A stretch of DNA of 64,000 nt. Source: Collinsella sp. AK_207A. GTDB lineage: Bacteria; Actinomycetota; Coriobacteriia; Coriobacteriales; Coriobacteriaceae. Both the position numbers and the translations under genes were made by a program. Of this stretch, positions 51,698-59,928 are shown one piece after another; positions within the stretch are counted from its first letter, which is position 1, and each line of letters starts with the position of its first letter. Where the stretch lies: positions 1 through 64,000 of the forward strand of contig NZ_CABWID010000020.1 of NCBI RefSeq assembly GCF_902501965.1, read 5' to 3'. Under the pieces are notes generated by a model. That model ran no database searches. It was not told the DNA's origin and saw only the letters and a list, made by a program, of their open reading frames with translations.

Positions 51698-52674
51698 CAG
51701 AGCGTCGCCTCCATCCCCGTGAGCTTGAGGAATATGTCCTCGAGGCTCTCGCTCCGCTCCTCCAGCCGCACGACGCCGATGCCGCGCCTGGCGAGCCCGA
51801 GCGTCACCTGCCCCGCAGTCGCGTCGTCCACGGCCTTTATGCGCAGCCACTCCCCGTCGGCCACCGTGCCCGGCAGCACCCCCGCCGCCGCGGCGTTGTC
51901 CGTGGTGCGCAGCGCGAGCCAGCGCCGCGCGCGGGCGTGCAGGTCGGCCATGCTTCCCTGCCAGACCATGCGCCCCTTGTTGATGATGCCCACGTAGTCG
52001 GCCATCTGGTCTATCTCGGAGAGCAGGTGGCTGCTCACGACGACCGTGCAGCCGAAGCGCTCGGGCATCTCGCGGATGAGCTGGCGTATCTCGTGGATGC
52101 CGGAGGGGTCGAGGCCGTTGGTAGGCTCGTCCAGGAGCAGCAGCCTCGGGCGGCCCATGAGCGCGACGGCGATTCCCAGTCGCTGCTTCATGCCGAGCGA
52201 GAAGTGCCCGACGAGCTTCCCCTGGGTCTTCGCGTCGTCCAGGCGGACGACCGAGAGGGCCTCGTCGATGCAGCTCTCGGGCAGCCCGCGCAGCCGCCGC
52301 ACGATCTCGAGGTTCTCGCGCGCCGTGAGGTGCGGGTAGCAGCTGGGGGCCTCGATGAGCGAGCCCACTTCGCGCAGCACCTCGAGGCGGTTGTCCGGGG
52401 TCATCTCCCGCCCGAGCACGACGGCCTCGCCGCCTGATGCGTGCACGAGCCCGAGCAGCATCTTCATCGTGGTGGACTTGCCCGCCCCGTTGGGGCCGAG
52501 GAAGCCGTACACCGCGCCCTCGGGCACCTCGAGGTCCATGTCGTCCACGACCGTCGCGTCGCCGTAGCGCTTGGTGAGCCCGCGGGTGGATACGGCGAGG
52601 GACTCGCCCGAGGCGGCCGGCGCCGGCGCCCCCTCGACCGTCCCCGCCGGACGTTCCAGTACCTGAGAAGTCAT
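51697..52674 (-). CDS. Lantibiotic-protection type ABC ATP-binding protein (LanF-like)
   Basis: A 325-aa ATPase: Walker A GPNGAGKST near 63, E-loop typical SLIEAPSCYPHLTARENLEI, signature FSLGMKQRLG, Walker B LLLLDEPTNGLDP, and a C-terminal extension. The E-loop and the gene order (ATPase, two permeases, NarL-type kinase and regulator) fit immunity or resistance to lantibiotics. No lantibiotic synthesis genes are present. AAGGGG lies before ATG 52674. Confidence 0.9.
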   Translation of the reverse strand: MTSQVLERPAGTVEGAPAPAASGESLAVSTRGLTKRYGDATVVDDMDLEVPEGAVYGFLGPNGAGKSTTMKMLLGLVHASGGEAVVLGREMTPDNRLEVLREVGSLIEAPSCYPHLTARENLEIVRRLRGLPESCIDEALSVVRLDDAKTQGKLVGHFSLGMKQRLGIAVALMGRPRLLLLDEPTNGLDPSGIHEIRQLIREMPERFGCTVVVSSHLLSEIDQMADYVGIINKGRMVWQGSMADLHARARRWLALRTTDNAAAAGVLPGTVADGEWLRIKAVDDATAGQVTLGLARRGIGVVRLEERSESLEDIFLKLTGMEATL

Positions 52675-52774
52675 ATCGTGTCCCCTTCTTGTGAATGCGT
52701 TCGCACGCGCCGTCTCTGTCGGCGCGGTTACATTCTTTCACGGAAGGGGCACGGAGCCGGCGCCGCTGGGCCGG

Positions 52775-53478
52775 TTGACACCTTAGGGTGACAGCGGATT
52801 TCAGACCTAGCTGTTGCGTGCCATGACGTTGTTTACGCCGTGGATCCGTGACTCGGGGCAGGTCCCCGCAGGCGCCGTGCGGCCTGCCCCAATTGCAGTG
52901 GCCCATGCAGGCCCCCAGAGCCTCCGCCCTGGAGGCCTCGCTCCCCCACGCCCGGGCGTACCGCCACTCCCGCGCGAGCGTCCGGTTCATGCGCTCGACC
53001 CTGCCGTTCTGCCAGGGGCTGAAAGGCCTTGTGTGCTTGTGCCTGACGCCGCGGGCCTCCAGGGACTCGTTGAAGAGGCGGCTGCGGTAGCCGGGCCCGT
53101 TGTCGGCCACGACGCGCTCGACGGCCACCCCGCGCGAGGCGGAGAAGGCGATCGCCGACGCCGCGAGGGCCTCGCAGACCCCGTCCTCGACGTCGGGCGG
53201 GGTGAGCTTCGCCAGCGTGCGGGGGCGGCTCGGGCGGTCGGCCATCGGCTCGCCGGCCCTCGCCCTCGCGAGCCATTTGCCGGCGGTCCGCCTGCTCACG
53301 CCAACCTGGCGCGCGACCTCGGACACCGGCTCGCCGGCCTCGATGCGCTCAACCATGCGCTCCCGCCCCTTGGGCGTGAGCCTTGCGCTGGGATGCTGGG
53401 ACATGGGAGGGTCCCCGCCGTAAGCCTAGACAACTCACAGCTTGGCGGGGCGCTCCCTGTCTGTCACCAGCTTGGCGT
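52775..53478 (-). mobile_element. IS481-type element with internally deleted, frameshifted transposase
   Basis: From ATG 53404 the minus strand encodes the N-terminal HTH of an IS481 transposase (RLTPKGRERMVERIEAGEPV, VSRRTAGKWLARARAG) joined after CEALAAS to the late part of the DDE domain (VVADNGPGYRS, RPFSPWQNGRVERMNRTL, NWGRPHGACG). About 130 residues including the first catalytic Asp are missing. The last codons are out of frame: GVNNVMARNS and TAG (52807) lie in the neighbouring frame. Edges are estimated from similar ends (GGTTG...GGTGACAG) near 52775 and 53478. Not autonomous. Confidence 0.8.
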
Positions 53479-53552
53479 AAACAACCTGTTGGCTTGAGCA
53501 GCTAGGCCCCACGCACAGGAACGGCAGAAGCCTCAAAAATGTCAGGCGTGGC

Positions 53553-53604
53553 CCCGCTCATCCTCTCGCCAAGCGTCGATGATGTCGATGAGGGTCGCGT
53601 CCAG
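53553..53604 (-). repeat. Diverged copy of the 3' end of the histidine kinase gene
   Basis: Roughly 80 percent identical to 54384-54435 in the same orientation. It encodes LDATLIDIIDAWREDERGHA before a stop, against VALIDIISAWQEGER in the kinase. Only the tail is present, on the far side of the YefM-YoeB genes. Confidence 0.65.
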
Positions 53605-53614
53605 CGTCCAACCG

Positions 53615-53911
53615 TTACCGCACCCCGTCATAATGCGTCCACATGCGAACGACCTTGACCGTTCCCTCATAGAGAGTGCCGCCCCTCTCAATCTCCCCTT
53701 TGATCGTCTCGTAAACGAAGCGGTGTTGCAGGCTGATGCGACGGGAGTAGAGGCCAGATAGATTGCCAACGAGGGCCTCATAGCGCGGAGGAACCTTGAA
53801 GGGATCCTCCCGCACCGCCGCGACAAGCGCCTTCGCCTTGCCGGCAAGCCCCGCCGCCTTGAGTTGCCTTGCATCCTTCTGGGCCTGCTTGGTGAACACG
53901 ACAAGCCACAT
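53615..53911 (-). CDS. yoeB: YoeB/Txe-type toxin
   Basis: A 98-aa RelE-fold mRNA interferase: VVFTKQAQKDARQLKAAGL, PPRYEALVGNLSGLYSRRIS, LQHRFVYE and the catalytic end VVRMWTHYDG. It carries about ten extra residues (GEIERGGTLYEG) between the last two strands compared with the usual 85-90. It cuts mRNA at the ribosome when YefM is degraded. Two bases separate it from yefM in the usual antitoxin-first order. Confidence 0.95.
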   Translation of the reverse strand: MWLVVFTKQAQKDARQLKAAGLAGKAKALVAAVREDPFKVPPRYEALVGNLSGLYSRRISLQHRFVYETIKGEIERGGTLYEGTVKVVRMWTHYDGVR

Positions 53912-53913
53912 GG

Positions 53914-54165
53914 CTACCAGTCCAGCGCGTCTTCGGTGGCGCAAATCTCGACCGGCTCCGCCTTCCCCGCAACAATCGACTCGGCAACGCCGGGAATACC
54001 CATGAGATAGAGCGTCTCCTCGATAGAGGCCCACTCATCCTCTCCGACGAGCACAGCACCCTTACCGCGACTGTTCGTGATGACCACCGGAGCGCAGTCC
54101 TCGTTGACGCGCGTGATAACGTTGTACAGGTCCTTGCGTGCCGCCGTTGCCGTAATAGAAGTCAT
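53914..54165 (-). CDS. yefM: YefM/Phd-type antitoxin
   Basis: An 83-aa antitoxin with the standard DNA-binding N-terminus (ITATAARKDLYNVITRVNED, APVVITNSRGKGAVLVGEDE) and an acidic toxin-binding tail (SIEETLYLMGIPG). It represses the operon with YoeB as co-repressor. Two GTAC-centred palindromes lie just upstream (54181-54204). Confidence 0.95.
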   Translation of the reverse strand: MTSITATAARKDLYNVITRVNEDCAPVVITNSRGKGAVLVGEDEWASIEETLYLMGIPGVAESIVAGKAEPVEICATEDALDW

Positions 54166-54180
54166 GCGGCCTCCCTTCCC

Positions 54181-54204
54181 AAAAGCGTACGCTTTTACGT
54201 ACGT
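54181..54204. promoter_or_regulatory. YefM-YoeB operator, long and short palindromes
   Basis: AAAAGCGTACGCTTTT (54181-54196) is a perfect 16-bp palindrome and ACGTACGT (54197-54204) a perfect 8-bp one; the centres are 12 bp apart. The E. coli yefM-yoeB operator has the same long-plus-short design with GTAC cores. Confidence 0.75.
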
Positions 54205-54339
54205 TTATGGTAAGACGGGGAGACAAGGGTGTAAAGTCCCCTCGCTGCGCACACCCACATCCAATATGGATGAAGAGTCGGCTGGGACAGTCAGGCATCC
54301 CCGTCAATTGGTTCTATTTCACTGTTGCGCACTTCGAGC

Positions 54340-55350
54340 TTAGCCTCGCGAATCCGCATCGGGTTCCAACCGCCCCTCGCCGTCCCGCTCACCCTCCTGC
54401 CAGGCGGAGATGATGTCGATGAGGGCCACATCAAGCCGATGCGTGGCATCGAGGATGGCGCGGGCCTCGTCGGCCTGCTCGCCTTGGAGCCTCTCCTCTT
54501 CGAGATCTGCGGCGAGGAGCTCGGCGTTGCCCTGGACGAGGGTGAGCGGGGTCTTGAGCTCGTGGGCGAGCGTCTCTATGCGCTTGTGCCGGGCCTCCTC
54601 AGCCGTCATCTGCTCCTCAAGGGACCGCTTCAGCGAGACTCGCATGCGCTCCATCGCGACGAGCACGTCGTCGACCTCGGCCACGTCGCTCGTGCCGGCG
54701 GGCTTGTCGAGGTCGTCGGCGGCAACGGCATTTGCCGCCGCCACGAGCGGCTCCATCTTGCGCGTGAGCACGCGGGCGGCGCGCAGGGCGACGAGAACGA
54801 CCATGAGAACCGTGCCGATGATGGTCGAGGCGAGCCAGAGGTCCTGGGGGTTCGGCCAGGACGCGTCCCGTGCGCGGTCGGCCCAGTGGGGCATCATGTC
54901 CCAGGAGATTGCCGCCCAGGTACCATCGGCGAGCTTCACGGCCGCCACCTGCTCGTACGAGCCGGACGAGACGTCGGGGCCGGGGCGGGCGGACGTCTCA
55001 CCGGCGGCAGCTGCGGAAGAGACCGACGTCTGGGCGCTGGCGAGTGCCTCCTCCCCCATGTTCGAGAAGAGGACGCTGCCCACGGCCGAAAGCTGCGCCC
55101 CGCGGTATGCGGTGGAGAGCGAGTCGGGATCAAGATGACCCGCCGAAGCGATGTCGCCGACAGTCTCGTCCGCATGGGTCGAGCCCCAGTCCGCCGGGAG
55201 CACCTCGCCGCGCGCCATCGCGCCGAAGAACAGTGCCCAAGGTCCGCCCACGGTCAGCAGCGCCCCGAACAGGACGAGGACGAAGTAGCGACCGACTACG
55301 AGGGCAAGCGGGACGCGAATGCGGCCGTCCAAACCGCGAAGACGGCTCAT
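54340..55350 (-). CDS. Sensor kinase of an OmpR-type pair, ending before the ATPase domain
   Basis: A 336-aa protein: TM1 near 23-45, outer domain to about 170, TM2 near 175-195, HAMP, then HisKA with the phospho-His in TLAHELKTPLTLVQGNAELL. After the second HisKA helix (LDATHRLDVALIDIISAWQE) it ends with a polar tail; no HATPase boxes follow. It thus cannot phosphorylate itself without help. The truncation lies at the junction with the YefM-YoeB insertion, where a copy of this tail occurs. The start at 55350 overlaps the regulator stop (ATGA). Confidence 0.8.
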   Translation of the reverse strand: MSRLRGLDGRIRVPLALVVGRYFVLVLFGALLTVGGPWALFFGAMARGEVLPADWGSTHADETVGDIASAGHLDPDSLSTAYRGAQLSAVGSVLFSNMGEEALASAQTSVSSAAAAGETSARPGPDVSSGSYEQVAAVKLADGTWAAISWDMMPHWADRARDASWPNPQDLWLASTIIGTVLMVVLVALRAARVLTRKMEPLVAAANAVAADDLDKPAGTSDVAEVDDVLVAMERMRVSLKRSLEEQMTAEEARHKRIETLAHELKTPLTLVQGNAELLAADLEEERLQGEQADEARAILDATHRLDVALIDIISAWQEGERDGEGRLEPDADSRG

Positions 55351-56033
55351 CTCCCCGCCTCCCACTTATATCCGACACCCCACACGGTGGCGATGGGGTC
55401 GACGCCCGCAGCCCGGAGCTTGGCACGCGCCTTGCCCACGTGGACCGAGACGGCCGCGTCATCCGCCTCGCTCTCCCAGCCCCGCACCGCCTCGCGAATC
55501 TGCGACCGGCTGTAGGCGCGACCGGGATGCTTGGCGAGAAACTCGCAGATGCCATATTCGGTAGGCGTGAGGGGGACGGGCGCGCCGGTCGAGCCGTCGG
55601 GAGCTGTCACGCTGAGCTCGCGCGCCCCGAGGTCGAAGCGTGCACGTCCGAGGTCGAGCACGCTCCGGCGCACCCGGCGCTCGCGGCGGAGCGACGCCGT
55701 CACCTTCGCGCGCAGCTCCGCCACGCCGAAGGGCTTGCGCACGTAGTCGTCGGCGCCGAGGCCGAGGCCCAGCACCGCGTCGTCCTCGGCGACCTTGGCG
55801 GTGAGGAACATGATGGGCCCGTCGAAGCGCTCCCGGACGAGGCGGACCAGTTCGAAGCCATCGAGACCGGGCATCATCACGTCCGTGAGGATAAAGTCGT
55901 AACGAGAGAGATCCATCGCAGGGACCGAAGTCGGGTCGTCGGCGCACTCGACCTTGTGACCGTCGCGGGAGAGAGCCCGCTCGAGCAGCTGAAGTATGGA
56001 ACGGTCATCGTCGACCGCAAGGATGCGGGCCAT
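55347..56033 (-). CDS. OmpR family response regulator
   Basis: A 228-aa regulator: phospho-Asp51 (FILTDVMMPGLDG), switch FLTAKVAEDD and VRKPFGVAEL, winged helix (LTPTEYGICEFLAKHPGRAY, ATVWGVGYKW). ATG 56033 follows GAGGGGGAG. It lies 112 nt after the ABC permease genes on the same strand and likely controls that operon. Confidence 0.95.
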   Translation of the reverse strand: MARILAVDDDRSILQLLERALSRDGHKVECADDPTSVPAMDLSRYDFILTDVMMPGLDGFELVRLVRERFDGPIMFLTAKVAEDDAVLGLGLGADDYVRKPFGVAELRAKVTASLRRERRVRRSVLDLGRARFDLGARELSVTAPDGSTGAPVPLTPTEYGICEFLAKHPGRAYSRSQIREAVRGWESEADDAAVSVHVGKARAKLRAAGVDPIATVWGVGYKWEAGR

Positions 56034-56145
56034 CACACTCCCCCTCAATAGCGGATTTGCTCGTTCCATCCTAGTTCATGTTACCCGTGCGAGATCGAAC
56101 GATGGCAGACGCGTGGCGAGCGGAACGGCAGGCACCCCCGCGAGC

Positions 56146-56985
56146 TCACTCGCCCTTCCTCCCCTCTTCGAAGAAGCCAATCCAGACGAGAAGGACGACA
56201 AGGCAAATCGCCGTGACCACCAAGGCAAGGACAGAAGTCACCTCGAGCTGCCAAATCACCGCGCGCAAACCAGCATCCGTGGCCAGTCCAAGTTCTACGA
56301 GGAGCGACCCCAACCGCTCCGCCCAGGCGAACGGCACGTAGCCGAGCACGCCCGACGAAGCCGCGGTGAGCTCACCAGTGACGAGCCCGTGCGCAAGACC
56401 GCCCACGGCAAAGAGGGCGCAGGCGAGCCCCGCCGCGCCGACGCCGATGGCGGCGTTCCTGCCGAGGGCGAGCGCGAGCCAGACCGACACGACGTAGAGG
56501 ACGAGTGACCCCGCCGCCATGCCCACGGCAGCGCGGGCGTAGACGCCCGCCGAGAACCCGTCGCGCCCGAAGGCCCCGAGCACCGCCGAGAACGAACCGA
56601 GCGCCACCGCCACGGCGATGAAGCCGAGCAGCCACAGCACGAGCACGCGCGCCGCAAGGGCGATGCGCCTCGACGGCACCGCGAGCAGGTTGGCAAGGCC
56701 GGACGCCTCGCGCTCACCGTCGACATCCAGGCCGCACACGATCGCGACCATGAGGGGCATGAGCGCGCCGATAAGCTGGACGAACGCGTCCGTACCAAGG
56801 CGCGGATCCCACGGCGCCACGCCGAAGTATGCCCCGCAGGCAACGCCGGCGATAAGGCCGCACGCCAGGTGCAGCGCGATCAACGGGGAGCGCCTGAGCC
56901 GCACGCACTCCGAGAGCACGGCGCGCCATAGGGACATCCGGGACGTCTGGCCAACGCTCGAGCCAACATGCCTTCCGCTTCCCAT
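56146..56985 (-). CDS. Lantibiotic-protection type ABC permease (second operon, LanG-like)
   Basis: A 279-aa permease with six or seven hydrophobic segments after a 16-residue polar start; WRAVLSECVRLRRSPLIALH opens TM1. Its ATG overlaps the stop of the previous permease (TGATG). Member of the same family as 50165-50905 but only distantly alike. Confidence 0.8.
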   Translation of the reverse strand: MGSGRHVGSSVGQTSRMSLWRAVLSECVRLRRSPLIALHLACGLIAGVACGAYFGVAPWDPRLGTDAFVQLIGALMPLMVAIVCGLDVDGEREASGLANLLAVPSRRIALAARVLVLWLLGFIAVAVALGSFSAVLGAFGRDGFSAGVYARAAVGMAAGSLVLYVVSVWLALALGRNAAIGVGAAGLACALFAVGGLAHGLVTGELTAASSGVLGYVPFAWAERLGSLLVELGLATDAGLRAVIWQLEVTSVLALVVTAICLVVLLVWIGFFEEGRKGE

Positions 56986-57818
56986 CACAGTTCCTCCGAT
57001 CCCCTGAACCAGACCGCACCGACGACCGTAAGCATGACGAACACCGCCGCGCAAACCGCGAGCGCCGCCGCCTGAACAGGCCCGAAGGACCCAATCGCAG
57101 CCGCGAGCTCGGGCGACGCCGAGAGCGGCTCGGCCGTGGGCAGCACAGGCAAGAAGGCGCTCGGCATGATGACGGAGGCCGCCGGCGGAAGCGCCCACCA
57201 CAGGCCTCCCACCGCGGACCACGCGAAGCCCCCGCCGATCTGCACCGCAAGCGGCGCCAGCACGCCAGCGAGCATCCCGGCCCGGCAGACGAGGAAGAGC
57301 GTCACCGGAATCATCCACGACGTCGCGATGACGCTCGTCACCGCAGCGGACGCCATCGCGGGGACCGATGGCCCGCCCGGGTTTACGACGGCACCCACGA
57401 GGTACACGGCGAGTACGCAAGCGTTCGAGAGCGCCGAGAGCGCGAGGCACCAGAGCGCCTTCGCCCACCAGGCCCGCCCGAGCGGAGCCGGGCTGGAGAG
57501 CGGCACGTGACCGCGCAGCCGCGCATCGTAGTTGGCCACACACGCGGAGATGAGCGTGAGCGCCACGGGCAGGAGCAGCACGTAGTAGTAGTTCCACGCC
57601 GAGAACGAGAGCTCGGCGCTCATGCCGAAGCGCCCTGAGAGCGGGCCGAAGAGCAACGGGAACGGCAGCGCAAGCGCGATGGCGACCTTGACCGGCGCCC
57701 CGTGGGAGCTCTTCAGCGCCTCGGAGCGCAGGGCGCGGAAGAGGCCGGGACGGCGCGCTGACCCCGCCTGCGGCACCGGCCTCGCGACGCGCTCGGACAC
57801 AGCAGCAGACCGGCTCAT
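56985..57818 (-). CDS. Lantibiotic-protection type ABC permease (second operon, LanE-like)
   Basis: A 277-aa permease: LFRALRSEALKSSHGAPVKV start, six hydrophobic segments, NYDARLRGHVPLSSPAPLGR loop between TM2 and TM3. ATG 57818 overlaps the ATPase stop (ATGA), the sign of coupled translation. Confidence 0.8.
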   Translation of the reverse strand: MSRSAAVSERVARPVPQAGSARRPGLFRALRSEALKSSHGAPVKVAIALALPFPLLFGPLSGRFGMSAELSFSAWNYYYVLLLPVALTLISACVANYDARLRGHVPLSSPAPLGRAWWAKALWCLALSALSNACVLAVYLVGAVVNPGGPSVPAMASAAVTSVIATSWMIPVTLFLVCRAGMLAGVLAPLAVQIGGGFAWSAVGGLWWALPPAASVIMPSAFLPVLPTAEPLSASPELAAAIGSFGPVQAAALAVCAAVFVMLTVVGAVWFRGSEEL

Positions 57819-58528
57819 GCGGCCACCCCCGTCCGTCGGCACACATCCATGAACAGGGCCTCGAGGTCCTGGCCGGCCTGCAACGGTGCCTCATACGCAA
57901 GCCGCCCTCCGACGATGATGCCGATGTCGTCGGCCGTCTGCTCCACCTCGCCCAGGATGTGGCTCGACACGATGACCGTGATCCCGCGCGTGGGGAAGCT
58001 CCGGATGAACCCACGCAGTTCCTCGATGCCGATGGGGTCGAGCCCGTTCGTCGGCTCGTCCAGGATGAGAAGCCGCGGGCTCGCAAGCAGCGCGATCGCG
58101 ATGCCGAGCCGCTGCTTCATCCCCAGGCTGAAGCGCCCGGCGCGCTTGGACCCGGTGTCGGTGAGGTCGACCGTCTCGAGCACCTCGTCGATGCGACCCT
58201 CGGGGATGCCCAGCAACGTGGTGCGCACGAGCAGGTTCTCGCGCGCCGTGAGGTTGGGGTAGAGCGGCGGCTGCTCGATGAGCGAGCCGATGGAGTATAG
58301 GTCGCCGCGGCTCCAAGGATGCCCGTCGACCAGGATCTGCCCCGAGGTGGGGCGCAGCATCCCCGTGACCATCTTGAGCGTGGTGGACTTGCCCGCGCCG
58401 TTGGGGCCGAGCAGGCCGTACACGCGCCCCTCCCCCACGTGCAGGCTCACGCCGTCGACCGCCATCTGCGCGCGGCTGCCGCGGCCGAACCGCTTCGTGA
58501 GCCCGCGCGTCTCCAATACGTATGCCAT
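57815..58528 (-). CDS. Lantibiotic-protection type ABC ATP-binding protein (second operon)
   Basis: A 237-aa ATPase: Walker A GPNGAGKST, E-loop SLIEQPPLYPNLTARENLLV, signature FSLGMKQRLG, Walker B LLILDEPTNGLDP, H-loop VSSHIL. First gene of the unit ATPase, permease, permease, regulator, kinase. GGAGG stands before ATG 58528, and a palindrome lies just upstream. It duplicates the function of 51697-52674 in another sequence branch. Confidence 0.95.
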   Translation of the reverse strand: MAYVLETRGLTKRFGRGSRAQMAVDGVSLHVGEGRVYGLLGPNGAGKSTTLKMVTGMLRPTSGQILVDGHPWSRGDLYSIGSLIEQPPLYPNLTARENLLVRTTLLGIPEGRIDEVLETVDLTDTGSKRAGRFSLGMKQRLGIAIALLASPRLLILDEPTNGLDPIGIEELRGFIRSFPTRGITVIVSSHILGEVEQTADDIGIIVGGRLAYEAPLQAGQDLEALFMDVCRRTGVAA

Positions 58529-58540
58529 GAGAGCCTCCAT

Positions 58541-58571
58541 CCCTAGGATTACCTACTTGCAATTCCTAGGG
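58541..58571. promoter_or_regulatory. Palindrome upstream of the second LanF-like gene
   Basis: CCCTAGGA (58541-58548) and TCCTAGGG (58564-58571) are perfect inverted copies 15 bp apart, beginning 13 bases before the start codon. A likely regulator or repressor site. Confidence 0.5.
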
Positions 58572-58638
58572 TGAGGGCCGTTTCTAAAGAAGCGTTAAAG
58601 ACCGGAAGATAAACTCGCGATAGCTGCCCGGGACAAGG

Positions 58639-58737
58639 GTCAACTGCAATTGGGGCAGGCCGCACAGCGCCTGCGGGGGCCTGCCACCGATGTCGCGCAT
58701 CGTCGGCGTCAACAACGTCATGGCACACAGCAGCTAG
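58639..58737 (+). mobile_element. IS481-type transposase, last 32 codons
   Basis: The plus frame reads VNCNWGRPHSACGGLPPMSR then IVGVNNVMAHSS and TAG. It is the same C-terminus as the element at 52775-53478 but on the opposite strand, in frame, and followed at once by the bile salt hydrolase stop. Only the tail remains. Confidence 0.85.
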
Positions 58738-59690
58738 CGCATGGGGCGCGTCTGGATCTCGATGCCATCCTGGTCGAAATCGGACATGGGGAAGGCACGG
58801 ATTGCGAAGTCGTCGTACGAATTGACGTAGTACGTGTTCGTGGAAGATGAATATCCGCTGGTGAACAATGTCTTCTCGAGTCTTCCATCGGATACGGCCG
58901 CCGTTCCCTCCACCATCTGGACGCCGCCCAGGGTGTGGAACAGACGGGAAACGTTCTCGCGCTCGTTATCCTTCACCGGATAGTGCGCGTTCGTGTAAGC
59001 CGCGCGCACGAAACGCGAGGGCGAACAGGCATCTCCGGGGATGCCGCGCATGCTCACGCCCGCGCCCCAAGCGGCAAGCTCCTGTCGGCCCCACGAGACG
59101 GGTGCCGCAAACTCGGGCGCGCTCGTCATGTAGTTGCGCAGGTTCTCCAGATGCCAGCCGAATTCCGGCTGGTTCGCAAGGGTGTCCACCGTGTTGTCGT
59201 ACACGTGCAAGCCCGTCGCGGTGCGTTCGATGACGATGGAACGACTAGCATCGGCGACCATCCAATGCAGGAACGATTCGGGTTTTCCCGGCACCACCAA
59301 AGATACGATGTCGGTATGCTCGAGCGCCGCAGCGAGCTCGTCTACCGTCTCAAAGTTCCGACAAATCCAATACGGGAGCTCGAAGGTGGCGACGCTATCC
59401 ACCCCATCGACGGGCTCATGCGGAAAGTCCGCGTAACCGGGGAAGTTGAGGCCCGCCACGGCGAGACCGCGCTCGTTAGCGCAATCGAAGTACAGGGGGC
59501 GACCCTGGGCGCACACGCCCACGCCCACAACGGCGAAGCCTTCCGCGCGCTGCGGCGCCCCAAGGACCGACCGGTACGGCAAGTTTCGAGGCGAGAAGAC
59601 GATGCTCTCGCCGTACCCGCACACCCAGTCGAGGTTGCGCCCAAAGTACATCGAACCGTCCGCGCCGTTGAATCGAATTGACGTGCACAT
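58734..59690 (-). CDS. bsh: Bile salt hydrolase / choloylglycine hydrolase family
   Basis: A 318-aa N-terminal nucleophile hydrolase. Cys2 becomes the catalytic N-terminus after Met removal. Arg18 and Asp21 (FGRNLDW), Asn82 (GLNFPGY), Asn173 (LANQPEF) and Arg226 (SPSRFVRAAY) match the known catalytic set in position and spacing. The enzyme cleaves glycine or taurine from conjugated bile acids, common in gut bacteria; penicillin V acylase activity is the other option in this family. AAGGAG precedes the ATG. The stop overlaps the IS481 remnant by a few bases, so insertion stopped just short of the gene. Confidence 0.9.
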   Translation of the reverse strand: MCTSIRFNGADGSMYFGRNLDWVCGYGESIVFSPRNLPYRSVLGAPQRAEGFAVVGVGVCAQGRPLYFDCANERGLAVAGLNFPGYADFPHEPVDGVDSVATFELPYWICRNFETVDELAAALEHTDIVSLVVPGKPESFLHWMVADASRSIVIERTATGLHVYDNTVDTLANQPEFGWHLENLRNYMTSAPEFAAPVSWGRQELAAWGAGVSMRGIPGDACSPSRFVRAAYTNAHYPVKDNERENVSRLFHTLGGVQMVEGTAAVSDGRLEKTLFTSGYSSSTNTYYVNSYDDFAIRAFPMSDFDQDGIEIQTRPMR

Positions 59691-59928
59691 GGCAAAGCTC
59701 CTTCTCCTGCATCCTTATTTAGCTTGCTTATACCCGGCACACTTCCAATAATTCTGCAGCAGGTCTTACCCACGCCCATGAGCAGGCTACTCGACGCCAC
59801 ACTCCATCCCGTCCTCACACGTACCCGCGCCCGAACCGCCGATTTCACGTCCAGTCGCAAAGCGGGTCCCATGTCCGTTAGGCTCCTCCAAAGGCCATCT
59901 ACGCGCCGCGCAGTCTCGTGCCCACGCG

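Noticed and set aside
48890-51997. Very long plus-strand open frame (over 1000 codons) across the LanFEG-like operon
   Set aside because: It is antisense to four well-recognised minus-strand genes, rich in Arg, Gly and His, with no domain; a by-product of high GC codon use.
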